Source: Acidimicrobiia bacterium (GTDB lineage Bacteria > Actinomycetota > Acidimicrobiia > Acidimicrobiales > Bin134). From it: 64,000 bases of DNA. The position numbers were made by a program, and so were the translations under genes. The first letter of the stretch is position 1; every line of letters begins with the position of its first letter. Location: assembly GCA_022822265.1 (NCBI GenBank), contig JAJECA010000022.1, positions 1 through 64,000 on the forward strand. The letters are read 5' to 3'. This document shows positions 49,287 through 57,717 of the stretch, piece after piece. Under the pieces are notes generated by a model that did not search any database, was not told the origin of the DNA, and worked only from the letters and a program-made list of their open reading frames with translations.

Positions 49287-50098
49287 GCGCTCTCGTCCTT
49301 CTCGTACCCGAACTTCTCCATCGACGCCTCGAAAGCCGCCTGGGTTGAGTAAACGGTCACGCGGTCAAACTGCCGCTGAATATGCCGGTCGGTCACATCG
49401 GCGTGTACGTCCACTGCCATCTTGGCTAGTCCCAGCGCCTCAGTGGGCAGCGACATCAGGTGCCGGCAGAACGCGTACACCTCGTCCATCAGCGACTCTG
49501 CCGGATACACCTCATGCACCAGCCCGATCGACTTGGCCTGTTCGGCGTCGATCTCCATGGTGGCCATGGCCATCCATTTGGCCCAGCTCGGACCGATGAG
49601 CCGGGTCAGCCTGCTGGTGCCCCCGCTGCCGGCGATGCCTCCCAGCTTCACTTCCGGCAGCAGGAACGACGCCTCGGGGGTGCAGAACCGGAAGTCCACC
49701 GACCCGGCCATCTCCACCCCGGCCCCCAAACACCGCGCTTGGATGGCCATGATCACCGGCTTCTCCACCGCCTCCATCTCGTCGTACAGCAGATGGTGGC
49801 TGCGGTAGTCGCGGCGGAAGTTCCAGCCCGGATGCTGGTCCATTGTCTCGGGATTGCCGGGCCGGTTGCCTGCCGGGCTGGAGATGTCTTGTCCGGCGGT
49901 GAAATAGCGGCCCTTGGCCGTGATCACCAGGCATTTCAGGTCGTCGCGGTCGCCCAGCGCCAGCACCGCCTCCCATAGAGCCGCGGTCATGTCGTGGCTG
50001 ATGGCGTTCAGCTTGTCGGGCCGGTCGAGGGTGACCGTGATGATCCCGTCGTCTACATCGATGACGGCGTTGGGATGTCCTTTGAGCTCTCCTGCCAC
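49283..50098 (-). CDS. Enoyl-CoA hydratase/isomerase family protein
   Basis: 271 aa. Crotonase landmarks: VTLDRPDKLNAIS, GRYFTAGQDISS, ARCLGAGVEMAGSVDFRF, LPEVKLGGIAGSGGTSRL. The Glu of LPEVKLG and the Gly-rich segment fit an active hydratase or isomerase. Its start touches the end of the LLM oxidoreductase gene (50099), so it is in the same operon as the LLM pair. Confidence 0.88.
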   Translation of the reverse strand: MAGELKGHPNAVIDVDDGIITVTLDRPDKLNAISHDMTAALWEAVLALGDRDDLKCLVITAKGRYFTAGQDISSPAGNRPGNPETMDQHPGWNFRRDYRSHHLLYDEMEAVEKPVIMAIQARCLGAGVEMAGSVDFRFCTPEASFLLPEVKLGGIAGSGGTSRLTRLIGPSWAKWMAMATMEIDAEQAKSIGLVHEVYPAESLMDEVYAFCRHLMSLPTEALGLAKMAVDVHADVTDRHIQRQFDRVTVYSTQAAFEASMEKFGYEKDESA

Positions 50099-51223
50099 CT
50101 AGCCAGCTTCGCGCAGGCGGGTGGTGCGGTGCACCGGGTCGGTGTCGATCTTGGGGATCACGTGCTCGCCCATGAGCTGGATCATCTTGAGGTCGTCGGC
50201 CCGTTCAGCCGAGCCCAATCCGAATACCAGTTGGTCGGCGCCCGCGTCGGCCCACTCCTGGGCGCCCTTCAGCGCTTGGTCGGGATTGCCCATCACCGCG
50301 CCCGGCTGGCCGATCATCGCCTGGGCCTCCTCGATGGGGGGCATGGGGATGGTCTGGGGCCACGGCGGTACCCACTCGGGGCGGGGGAAGGTGTCGTGGT
50401 AGCGGAACACGTTGGACTGGAGGTAGGTCATCGACGACCGCATGATGGCGTCTACCGCCTCCTCGGTGGTCTCGGCCACGAACGCCCCGCTGGTCACCAT
50501 GATGTTGTCGTTCACGAACGCCCCCACCGGCTCGGCGTTGCCGATCTCGTTCTTGTAGGCCTCCAGCACTGGGGCCAGCTCGGCGAGCTCTCCCACCGAG
50601 AAGCCCAGCACGCCGAGGCCTTTGCGGGCGGCCATGGCGTAGCTGGTGGTGTTGCCCGCCGCGTACCACATGGCCGGGTGGCCCTTGCCCCACGGCTTGG
50701 GCAGCACCTTGCGGGGCGGCAGCGACCAGAACTTGCCCTCGTAGCCCTCGTAGGTGTCCTGGGTCCACATCTTGGCGAACTCGCCGATCACGTCCTCCCA
50801 GATCTCCTTGGTGGCGGTGGTGTCGGTGATGCCCTCTTTGTGCAAAAAGCCCAGAATCTCGTGGCTGCCCGCACCCCGTCCGGTGCCGAACTCGAAGCGG
50901 CCCCCCGACAGGTGGTCGAGCATGGCCACCCGCTCGGCCACCTTGGCCGGGTGGTTCACCTGGGGCAGCGGGTTGAAGATGCCCGAGCCGATGTGGATGC
51001 GCTCGGTGGCATGGGCCAGATACCCGGCCACCGCGTCGTTGGCCGACAGGTGGGAGTATTCGTCGAGAAAGTGGTGCTCGGTGAGCCACACGTATTTGAA
51101 CCCGGCCTTGTCGGCCGCGATCACCAGCTCCAATTCCTCCATCAATGCCTTGTGCTCGGCTTCGGGATCGCCCTCCCGGCGGAATTGGGGCACGTAGCCC
51201 TGGATGAAGACTCCAAACTCCAT
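50099..51223 (-). CDS. LLM-class flavin- or F420-dependent oxidoreductase, copy 1
   Basis: 374 aa from ATG 51223, with AGAGG upstream. Luciferase-like TIM barrel: start MEFGVFIQGYVPQF, then GFKYVWLTEHHFLDEYSHL, GSGIFNPLPQVNHPAKVAERVAMLDHLS, and RFEFGTGRGAG. Members oxidise small organics using FMNH2 or F420H2; the cofactor cannot be told from sequence alone. It is nearly identical to the next gene upstream. The start codon is preceded by about 70 bases of spacer. Confidence 0.9.
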   Translation of the reverse strand: MEFGVFIQGYVPQFRREGDPEAEHKALMEELELVIAADKAGFKYVWLTEHHFLDEYSHLSANDAVAGYLAHATERIHIGSGIFNPLPQVNHPAKVAERVAMLDHLSGGRFEFGTGRGAGSHEILGFLHKEGITDTTATKEIWEDVIGEFAKMWTQDTYEGYEGKFWSLPPRKVLPKPWGKGHPAMWYAAGNTTSYAMAARKGLGVLGFSVGELAELAPVLEAYKNEIGNAEPVGAFVNDNIMVTSGAFVAETTEEAVDAIMRSSMTYLQSNVFRYHDTFPRPEWVPPWPQTIPMPPIEEAQAMIGQPGAVMGNPDQALKGAQEWADAGADQLVFGLGSAERADDLKMIQLMGEHVIPKIDTDPVHRTTRLREAG

Positions 51224-51295
51224 GACGGCCTCTTTTCTGGGTGCTTCCGGCGGTAATTTCCTAGCACCCCGCTGGCCGAATGGCCCAAGCAAGTC

Positions 51296-52423
51296 TTAGG
51301 CGGAGGCCTCGCGCAGGCGGGTGGTGCGGTGTACCGGGTCGGTGTCGATCTTGGGGATCACATACTCGCCCAGCAGTTCGATGGTCTTGAGGTCGTCGGC
51401 CCGCTCGCTGGAGCCCATGCCGAACACCAGCTGGTCGGCCCCGGCGTCGGCCCATTGCTGGGCGCCCTTGAGCGCCTGGTCGGGATCACCCATCACACTG
51501 CCCGGCTGGCCCACGTTCTGCCACAGCTCCTCGGAGGTGGGCATCGGGATGGTCTGGGGCCAGGCCGGCACCCACTCGGGGCGGGGGAAGGTGTCGTGGT
51601 AGCGGAACACGTTGGACTGTAGGTAGGTCATCGACGACCGCAGAGCGTGGTCCACCGCCCCCTGCGTCGTTTCGGCCACGAACGCCCCGGTGGTCACCAT
51701 CAGGTTGTCGTTCACGAACGCCCCCACGGGTTCGGCGTTGACGATGTCGCGCTTGTAGGCCTCCAACACTGGGGCCAGCTCATCGAGGGCCCCCACCGAG
51801 AAGCCGAGCACGCCGAGGCCCTTGCGGGCGGCCATGGCGTAGCTGGTCACGTTGCCCGCCGCGTACCACATGGCCGGGTGGCCCTTGCCCCACGGCTTGG
51901 GCAGCACCTTGCGGGGCGGCAGCGACCAGAACTTGCCCTCGTAGCCCTCATAGGTGTCCTGGGTCCACATCTTGGCGAACTCGCCGATCACGTCCTCCCA
52001 GATCTCCTTGGTGTGAGAGGTGTCGGTGATGCCCTCGCGGTGCAAGAAGCCCAAAATCTCGTGGCTGCCCGCACCCCGTCCGGTGCCGAACTCGAAGCGG
52101 CCCCCGGAGAGGTGGTCGAGCATGGCCACCCGCTCGGCCACCTTGGCCGGGTGGTTCACCTGGGGCAGCGGGTTGAAGATGCCCGAGCCGATGTGGATGC
52201 GCTCGGTGGCATGGGCCAGATATCCGGCGATGGCGTCGTTGGCCGACATGTGGGAGTACTCATCGAGGAAGTGGTGCTCGGGCAGCCACACGTACTTGAA
52301 CCCCGCCTTGTCGGCGGCGATCACCAGGTCGAGCTCCTCCATGAACGCGGTGTGCTCGGCGTCAGGGTCGGTGTCCCGGCGGTGCTGGGGCACGTATCCC
52401 TGGATGAAAAGTCCAAACTCCAT
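51296..52423 (-). CDS. LLM-class flavin- or F420-dependent oxidoreductase, copy 2
   Basis: 375 aa. Same layout as copy 1 (start MEFGLFIQGYVPQH, RFEFGTGRGAG). Long stretches of DNA are identical to copy 1, for example around the glycine-rich GTGRGAG and the FWSLPPRKVLPKP regions. The copies differ mostly in the C-terminal third and in the 240s loop. This is a tandem duplication; the two may form a heteromer, as in LuxAB, or have split substrates. Confidence 0.9.
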   Translation of the reverse strand: MEFGLFIQGYVPQHRRDTDPDAEHTAFMEELDLVIAADKAGFKYVWLPEHHFLDEYSHMSANDAIAGYLAHATERIHIGSGIFNPLPQVNHPAKVAERVAMLDHLSGGRFEFGTGRGAGSHEILGFLHREGITDTSHTKEIWEDVIGEFAKMWTQDTYEGYEGKFWSLPPRKVLPKPWGKGHPAMWYAAGNVTSYAMAARKGLGVLGFSVGALDELAPVLEAYKRDIVNAEPVGAFVNDNLMVTTGAFVAETTQGAVDHALRSSMTYLQSNVFRYHDTFPRPEWVPAWPQTIPMPTSEELWQNVGQPGSVMGDPDQALKGAQQWADAGADQLVFGMGSSERADDLKTIELLGEYVIPKIDTDPVHRTTRLREASA

Positions 52424-52498
52424 GTCGGCCTCTCTGTCGATTTTCGGCTGATATTTCCTAACATCCCGCCCGCCTCAGGGCATAAGTGCGGGAGCGAA

Positions 52499-52504
52499 TA
52501 GGCT
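52499..52504 (+). promoter_or_regulatory. -10 box of the alpha/beta hydrolase operon
   Basis: TAGGCT stands 8 bases before GTG 52513, with no Shine-Dalgarno sequence. This supports GTG 52513 rather than GTG 52486 as the start. Confidence 0.4.
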
Positions 52505-52512
52505 GCCGGGCC

Positions 52513-53478
52513 GTGCCTCCCATTCGCCCCGATCAACCGCCAACCCCGCCCCCCCATGCCTTCGCCATCCACCGGGCTCCGGTCGATGGCGACCTGTCGC
52601 TGGCCTACATCCGCGAGGGAGAGGGCGGCTACCCCCTGGTGCTGGTCCACGGCTATCCCGAGACCAAGCGCATCTGGTGGCGCAACATCATCCCGCTGGC
52701 CGAGGCCGGCTACGAGGTGATCGTGCCCGACCTGCGGGGTTACGGCGACTCCGATCTGTCAGAAAACGACCAGTACGACCTGGTGCTGTACTCCCGCGAC
52801 GTCCACACCCTGGTTCACGACGTGCTGGGGCACGAGCGGGTCGGGCTGCTGGGCGGCGACGTGGGCGGCGCGGTGATCGTCGACATGGCCAACCGCTGGC
52901 CCGAGTTTGCAGAGCGGATGGTGTTCTTCAACACCGTGGCGCCCTTCATCGTCGACCAGGTGGACTGGTACACCGAGCGGGGACTGTCGCTGAACCCGCT
53001 GCCCCACGGCCCCACCGGCGACTACCGCATCCGCCAGGGCCGCGACCCCGACCAACTCCGGGCCGACCTCGACACCCCCGAGCGCTGCCGCCGCTACGTG
53101 CGCGACTGCTACGAGCACCGGCTGTGGGCCTCCCAGTACTCCTTCGAGGAACAAGACATCGACTTCATGACCGAGCCGTTCGCAGATCTGGAGCGCCTGG
53201 CCGCCGGCTGGTCCGTGTACCAGCTGGAATACGGCCGGCCGATGAGCGAGCCGCCCATGATGGGCACCCAGGTGCAGGCCCCCACGCTCATCTTGTACGG
53301 CCCCGACGACCAAGTGGTGCCCAAGGATTTCCCAAAGCGCTGCGAGATCGCCTTCGCCAACCGGGTGGGGCCGGTGGTGATCCCCGAGTGCGGCCACTTC
53401 CTCCAGTGGGAGCGGGCCGACGTGTTCAACGAGCTGGCCAAGTTCTTCTTCGCCGACCTCAAAGCGGGGCGGGGCTGA
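52513..53478 (+). CDS. Alpha/beta hydrolase with Asp nucleophile (epoxide hydrolase/dehalogenase type)
   Basis: 321 aa from GTG 52513. The oxyanion motif HGYPE, the nucleophile elbow LLGGDVGGAV with Asp116, and the late His in PECGHFLQWE are all visible. An Asp nucleophile and HGxP motif fit epoxide hydrolases and haloalkane or haloacetate dehalogenases. RIWWRNIIPLAEAGYEVIVPDLRGYGDSD is typical. It is coupled by a TGATG overlap to the next hydrolase. A detoxifying or degradative role is likely. Confidence 0.87.
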   Translation: MPPIRPDQPPTPPPHAFAIHRAPVDGDLSLAYIREGEGGYPLVLVHGYPETKRIWWRNIIPLAEAGYEVIVPDLRGYGDSDLSENDQYDLVLYSRDVHTLVHDVLGHERVGLLGGDVGGAVIVDMANRWPEFAERMVFFNTVAPFIVDQVDWYTERGLSLNPLPHGPTGDYRIRQGRDPDQLRADLDTPERCRRYVRDCYEHRLWASQYSFEEQDIDFMTEPFADLERLAAGWSVYQLEYGRPMSEPPMMGTQVQAPTLILYGPDDQVVPKDFPKRCEIAFANRVGPVVIPECGHFLQWERADVFNELAKFFFADLKAGRG

Positions 53479-54431
53479 TGCACCTAAACGAGTTCGCCGA
53501 CACCGTCGAGCCGCTGGACATGACGGCCACCACCGAGTTCGAGAGCCTGTGTACCAGCGCCGCCGACCTCGGCATCGCCTACGGCTCAAACATCTCCTAT
53601 GCGTCCCGCAACATCGTGGCTCGCCACCACCGCTTCCACTTCTCCGAGTGGGGCAGCCCCGATGCCCCATCTGTGCTGCTGCTCCACGGCGGCAACCAGT
53701 CGTGCCACTCTTGGGACTTGGTGAGCCTGGCGCTGGCCGACCGCTACCACGTTTTGGCCCTCGACCAACGGGGCCACGGCGACAGTGAGTGGGCCCGAGA
53801 CGCCGACTACTCCTCGGGGGCCATGGCCGCCGACGCCGCCGCGTTCTGTGAGGCGCTCGGGGTGGCCGACCCCATCATCATGGGCCACTCCATGGGCGGC
53901 ATGAACACCATGCGCCTCACCCTCGACCATCCTGAACTGGCCAAAGCCATCGTGCTGGTGGACATCGGCCCGGAGATCTCCGAGGTGGGCACCCAGGTGA
54001 TCCGCACCTTCGTCACCGAGAACCGGGAGTTCCAAGACTTGGACGATTTCGTGGCCGCCGTGCAGAAGTACGACCCCTACCGCAGCCGGGAGCACATCGA
54101 GCGCACGGTCAAGTACAACCTGCTCCAGCGGGTGGACGGCACGTTCATCTCCAAGGTGGACCACGGCCCCCGCCTGGCCCACGGCGACGAGCACCGTCGG
54201 GCCGGCGACCGCTTCACCATGGAAGACGCCGAGCGCATCACCCAGCCGGTGCTGCTGGTGCGGGGCGCCGACTCCTGGGTGCTCACCGAAGAGGCCGCCG
54301 AGCGGTTCGCCGACGCCCTGCCCCACGGCCAGCTGGTGACCGTGCCCGATTGCAGCCACAACGTCCACGGCCAGAACACCCCCGGCTTTCTGGCTGCCGT
54401 TGAGCCGTTCTTGGCAAGCTTCACGTCATGA
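53478..54431 (+). CDS. Alpha/beta hydrolase with Ser nucleophile
   Basis: 317 aa from ATG 53478. LLLHGGNQSCHSWDLV, LDQRGHGDSEW, the nucleophile elbow GHSMGGMN with Ser, and the late His in PDCSHNVHGQ complete the triad. The class includes esterases and ring-cleavage product hydrolases (MhpC-like). Together with the Asp-type hydrolase upstream it gives two successive hydrolytic steps. It overlaps the next gene by 4 bases (ATGA). Confidence 0.87.
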   Translation: MHLNEFADTVEPLDMTATTEFESLCTSAADLGIAYGSNISYASRNIVARHHRFHFSEWGSPDAPSVLLLHGGNQSCHSWDLVSLALADRYHVLALDQRGHGDSEWARDADYSSGAMAADAAAFCEALGVADPIIMGHSMGGMNTMRLTLDHPELAKAIVLVDIGPEISEVGTQVIRTFVTENREFQDLDDFVAAVQKYDPYRSREHIERTVKYNLLQRVDGTFISKVDHGPRLAHGDEHRRAGDRFTMEDAERITQPVLLVRGADSWVLTEEAAERFADALPHGQLVTVPDCSHNVHGQNTPGFLAAVEPFLASFTS

Positions 54432-55600
54432 GCGACATAGGCGCCGCGGTAGAAGCCTGGGATGAGTGGTGCGACCTGCTCAAGCGGATGGGCCGTGAGG
54501 TGGTCGCCCCGCCCTATCCCACCGCCGACGGCGGCGACATGGAGATGCTCGAGCACCTGGCCGACAACGTGGAGGGGTTCTTGGGCTGGGAGGTCTTCCA
54601 CGCCGACCCCACCCGTCCGTTCTTCAACCGCCAAAACGACCTGACCGTCCAGTGGGGCGGCCCCAACGCCGACAACGTCTACCGCCACGCCCGCATCGAG
54701 CCCGGCCGCCGCTACCGCATCACCGGCAACATGCACGGCTGCGACGACTTCATCATCGCCTTGCGGGCCGGATTCATGCACAACGACATCTGGGGCACCA
54801 AGGCCACCATCACCGCCCACGACCTGGGCCTTTCCCGCCATGATGACTTCGAGATCCTGCTGGGCGGCAACGAGCCTGGCGCGGTGGCCATTCCCGACGG
54901 GGTGCTGTCGGCGTCGATCCGGGAGTACTACTTCGACTGGACCGCCGATGAGCCCGCTTTCTTCACCATCGAGTGCCTCGATCCCGAGCCCGCCCCGGTG
55001 CTCGACGGCCCCACCTTCGCCAACCGGGTACGCAGGGCCATGATGCAGATGACCGACTCCATAGAGCGGTGGAACGCGTACATGGTGATTAACCGGGCCG
55101 AGCGCATCGACAACACCTTCACCAATCGCACTCTGGAGGTGTCCAAGGGCCTGTCCATGGCCCGCTACGAGTTCTGCTTCTGGGATCTAGAGCCCGACCA
55201 GGCCCTGATCGTGACCGCCGAGGTGCCCGAGGCCCACTACTGGGGTGCCCAGCTCTACATGATGGGCACGTTTGAGCTGGTCGACACCTACGACCACATC
55301 TCCTGTCGCAACCAGACCCAGACCACCGTTTCCTCCGATGGCAAGGTGCGCTACGTGGTGTGCGGCACCGACCCCGGCCTGGCCAACTGGCTCGACAACG
55401 CCAACCGCCGCAACGGCTTGTGCACCCTCCGCTGGTTCTGGCCCACCGGCGACCAAGCCATGGCCCCCACCACCGAAGTAGTGGCTCTGGCCGACGTGGC
55501 CGCGGCCCTCCCCGACGACCACCCCGCCGTCACCCCCCAAGAGCACGCCACCGACCTAGGCACCCGCCAAGCCCACCTCCGCCACCGCTTCCGAACCTGA
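54428..55600 (+). CDS. Conserved-looking protein of unknown function, DUF1214-like
   Basis: 390 aa. Not firmly recognised. The middle FFNRQNDLTVQWGGPNADNVYRHARIEPGRRYRI and the C-terminal half with FWDLEPDQALIVTAEVP recall DUF1214/DUF1254 proteins, which are beta-rich. No signal peptide or membrane segment is seen. Its start is inside the stop of the hydrolase, so it belongs to the same three-gene operon. Confidence 0.6.
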   Translation: MSDIGAAVEAWDEWCDLLKRMGREVVAPPYPTADGGDMEMLEHLADNVEGFLGWEVFHADPTRPFFNRQNDLTVQWGGPNADNVYRHARIEPGRRYRITGNMHGCDDFIIALRAGFMHNDIWGTKATITAHDLGLSRHDDFEILLGGNEPGAVAIPDGVLSASIREYYFDWTADEPAFFTIECLDPEPAPVLDGPTFANRVRRAMMQMTDSIERWNAYMVINRAERIDNTFTNRTLEVSKGLSMARYEFCFWDLEPDQALIVTAEVPEAHYWGAQLYMMGTFELVDTYDHISCRNQTQTTVSSDGKVRYVVCGTDPGLANWLDNANRRNGLCTLRWFWPTGDQAMAPTTEVVALADVAAALPDDHPAVTPQEHATDLGTRQAHLRHRFRT

Positions 55601-55630
55601 GAAGCAGTACCAAGTCGCAACCCAGCGCGG

Positions 55631-55675
55631 TATCTTCTGGGTGTGAGTTCTTCCCCGCCGCGGGAGCGTCAGTGA
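55631..55675 (+). promoter_or_regulatory. -10 box and ten-codon leader frame ahead of hicB
   Basis: TATCTT (55631-55636) is followed by six bases and a GTG (55643). That GTG opens a ten-codon frame (MSSSPPRERQ) whose TGA (55673-55675) overlaps the hicB ATG by one base (TGATG). A GGGAG ribosome-binding site inside the frame (55662-55666) stands 8 bases before hicB. The leaderless-type start suggests that the short frame is translated and couples to hicB. Confidence 0.45.
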
Positions 55676-55911
55676 TGCCGAAGCAGTACAAGCTGCCCTA
55701 CACGCTGAAGGCACCTTCTGAGGAAACCGAGAATATGTTCCTTGCGGAAGTGCCTGTGCTTCCGGGTTGCCGAGCATGGGGTGAGACCGCCGAAGAGGCT
55801 CTGTTCAATTTGGAAGGCGTTACGGCTGACTTTATTGCGTCTTGCGAACACCACGGTGATCCGCTTCCCGCTGCCATTACGGCTGCTGGCGAGCTTGTAA
55901 TAGCGGTTTGA
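55675..55911 (+). CDS. hicB: HicB-family antitoxin
   Basis: 78 aa, a partial RNase H-like fold. The family pattern is PEVPGC-like: VPVLPGCRAWGETAEEALFNLEGV. No DNA-binding tail (HTH or RHH) follows, unlike many HicB proteins, so it may not repress its own promoter on its own. It precedes the toxin and overlaps it by 4 bases. It neutralises HicA, an mRNA-cleaving toxin. Confidence 0.88.
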   Translation: MPKQYKLPYTLKAPSEETENMFLAEVPVLPGCRAWGETAEEALFNLEGVTADFIASCEHHGDPLPAAITAAGELVIAV

Positions 55912-56117
55912 CTTATCGGGAACTCACCCGAAAGTTGCGTGCCCTTGGTTGCGAGTTCGACCGCCAGTCACGTGGCTCTCATGAAATCTGGCGGAACCCT
56001 GCCAGCGGCACACGGACCACGATCCCAAATTGGGGCGGAAAAGACCTGCGGTCCGGAACCATTCGGGCCATCGTGCGAGATCTTCAAGTCGATCGGAGTG
56101 CGTTCGACCGGGCGTAG
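55908..56117 (+). CDS. hicA: HicA-family mRNA interferase toxin
   Basis: 69 aa from TTG 55908, which overlaps the hicB stop (TTGA). The double-stranded-RNA-binding-like fold shows LTRKLRALGCEF, the catalytic H25 in RGSHEIWRNP, and TIPNWGGKDLRSGTIRAIVRDL. HicA cleaves mRNA on ribosomes or free transcripts during stress. The antitoxin-first order and coupled start keep toxin output low. It converges with the channel gene at 56137. Confidence 0.88.
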   Translation: MTYRELTRKLRALGCEFDRQSRGSHEIWRNPASGTRTTIPNWGGKDLRSGTIRAIVRDLQVDRSAFDRA

Positions 56118-56136
56118 AGTTTGCGTCGTTCGTGGC

Positions 56137-56883
56137 TTATGGGGAGATATCGGGATCGTCGGGTCGAATGATGACCTGGTGTTCCAGCAGGCGGGTGTAG
56201 GTGATGACGATGCGGTCGCCCGCGGAGTTCGCAAGAACGGCTGTGGCTGGTCGTAGCTGCGTAATTGTAAGTTCTTCGTCTTCGATGAGCAGAATTTGGC
56301 CTTCTGCCAGGTCGGGCTTGAGCACCCGCCCTGCCGCTATGGAGGAAGCCACGTCGCGGCCTCCGAGGCCGGCGAGAAGGCCTATGGCCAGAGCGGCGGT
56401 TGCTGCCGCGCCACCGGTCAGCACGATGAGGATTGTGGTTTCGACGCCGAGTTGGCCGAGGGCGACGATCACCGACCCGGCGATGACGGCGCTTCGCATC
56501 GTTCGCTCTGCGAGTCGGCTTCGCTGGCCGGTGGCTCGCAGGAAGCCGCGGCTCAACGACCCCGAAACGGCGATGGCCAGCGCATAGCCGGCCAACAAGA
56601 TGAGGCCGGCGGCCAGCACGTTGGGCATCCAGCTCAAGATGTCGCTGGGGATGGGGCGGAGCGTGTCGGGGCTGGTGGCGGCCATGGCGACGATTGCCCC
56701 GGTCGCGGTGGCGAGCCAGAACACGAAGACGCTGGCCGCTCCGGCGATTTCTTGGAGCATCGGTCGGCGGGTATCTCGCGACAGCCATCGGCGCAATACC
56801 GAGCCGACTAAAGCCCCCAGCACGAGGCCGCCCCCTACTGCGGCTGCCGCGATGATCCAGCGCTCATTGATCATGGTGACCAT
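56137..56883 (-). CDS. MscS/TM-helix-repeat channel-like membrane protein
   Basis: 248 aa. Four to five hydrophobic segments: AAAAVGGGLVLGALVGSVL, VFVFWLATATGAIVAMAA, NVLAAGLILLAGYALAIAV and a glycine/alanine-rich pore-like helix TAALAIGLLAGLGGRDVASSIAAG. A short beta-rich tail follows with GQILLIEDEELTITQL and RIVITYTRLLEH, like the MscS middle domain but without the C-terminal cage. It is last in an operon with an ECF sigma factor and a small protein. A role in osmotic protection is likely but inferred. Confidence 0.75.
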   Translation of the reverse strand: MVTMINERWIIAAAAVGGGLVLGALVGSVLRRWLSRDTRRPMLQEIAGAASVFVFWLATATGAIVAMAATSPDTLRPIPSDILSWMPNVLAAGLILLAGYALAIAVSGSLSRGFLRATGQRSRLAERTMRSAVIAGSVIVALGQLGVETTILIVLTGGAAATAALAIGLLAGLGGRDVASSIAAGRVLKPDLAEGQILLIEDEELTITQLRPATAVLANSAGDRIVITYTRLLEHQVIIRPDDPDISP

Positions 56884-57175
56884 CCTCTATTTCCAGATCG
56901 AAGACTGCCTTTGCAGTCTGCCAACCCAGATTGACCAGGTCGATCAATAGCCAGGCTTCCTCGCGGGCGTGCAAGCGCTCGCGGACCTTTGTCTCGATGC
57001 GGTTTTCCAGGCCCGGCTCCGGTGTCCACAACCCGGCAAGCACCTCCGGAGATTCTTCTTCGGCGATGATCAGTTGCCGGTCCAGTTCGCCCAAGGAGAT
57101 GCCGAGCGCCTCGATTTCGGCGTCGACGTCGAGCTGGTCGGTTACGTATGCGTCGTGAGTTCTCAACTCGGTCAT
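56864..57175 (-). CDS. Small acidic helical protein between ECF sigma factor and channel
   Basis: 103 aa, no recognised domain and no membrane segment. It overlaps the sigma gene (57172) by 4 bases and the channel gene (56883) by 20. The segment TPEPGLENRIETKVRERL resembles the linker that precedes the membrane helix in many anti-sigma factors, but here an amphipathic stretch EEAWLLIDLVNLGWQTAKAVF replaces the helix, and no zinc motif is present. Position suggests an anti-sigma or accessory regulator; this is inference. The start ATG 57175 shares bases with the sigma stop. Confidence 0.65.
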   Translation of the reverse strand: MTELRTHDAYVTDQLDVDAEIEALGISLGELDRQLIIAEEESPEVLAGLWTPEPGLENRIETKVRERLHAREEAWLLIDLVNLGWQTAKAVFDLEIEDGHHDQ

Positions 57176-57711
57176 GGGTTGCCTCGCTCTACTGCGGCAG
57201 CCAATGACCGCCTTGCTCGCAACAGGCGGATCTTCACCTGTCCCAGTGATATTCCCAGTGTGTCTGCGATCTCTTGGTAGGGCATCTCCAGGCCTACCCG
57301 GAGCGCCAAGATGCTCCGAGACAGCTCGTCGAGGCCGTCTAGGTGGGCGGTGGCGGCCTCTAGATCGCGGCGGTCGATGACCCTTCGCTCCGGGCCGACG
57401 ACAGGGCGATCGGGAAGTTTTTGCGGATCCCATGGCTCCTCGCGCGAGCGGCGCAGCACCGAGACCGCCTTGTTGTGGGTGATTCGCAAGAGCCAATTGC
57501 GAATCGGACCCTCCCCCCGGTACGTGTCCAGGTTGTCCCACGCGCTGATGATCGATTCCTGCACCACGTCTTCTGCCAACGAGGCGTCTCGCACGATCGC
57601 GGCCGCCACCCGGTACATGGCCGAAGCGTGCTCGCGTACCAATTCCTCGAAACCATCCACTGCCCGCTCTGAGACCGAGCCAGGTGCCGCTGATGGTGAT
57701 CGCGAAGCCAC
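57172..57711 (-). CDS. ECF-family RNA polymerase sigma factor
   Basis: 179 aa. Region 2: FEELVREHASAMYRVAAAIVRDASLAEDVVQESIISAWDNL; region 4: LDELSRSILALRVGLEMPYQEIADTLGISLGQVKIRLLRARRSL, split here into helix-turn-helix parts. The region-2 sequence AEDVVQES is the usual core-binding stretch. Start GTG 57711 lies at the expected transcription start of the promoter at 57718-57746, so the mRNA is probably leaderless. It heads an operon with the small acidic protein and the channel gene and likely activates its own promoter. Confidence 0.9.
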   Translation of the reverse strand: MASRSPSAAPGSVSERAVDGFEELVREHASAMYRVAAAIVRDASLAEDVVQESIISAWDNLDTYRGEGPIRNWLLRITHNKAVSVLRRSREEPWDPQKLPDRPVVGPERRVIDRRDLEAATAHLDGLDELSRSILALRVGLEMPYQEIADTLGISLGQVKIRLLRARRSLAAAVERGNP

Positions 57712-57717
57712 TAGTTA

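Noticed and set aside
52677-53477. N-terminal extension of the Ser-type hydrolase
   Set aside because: It runs out of frame through the Asp-type hydrolase gene and has Arg/Pro-rich shadow composition; ATG 53478 gives a normal protein with a TGATG coupling.
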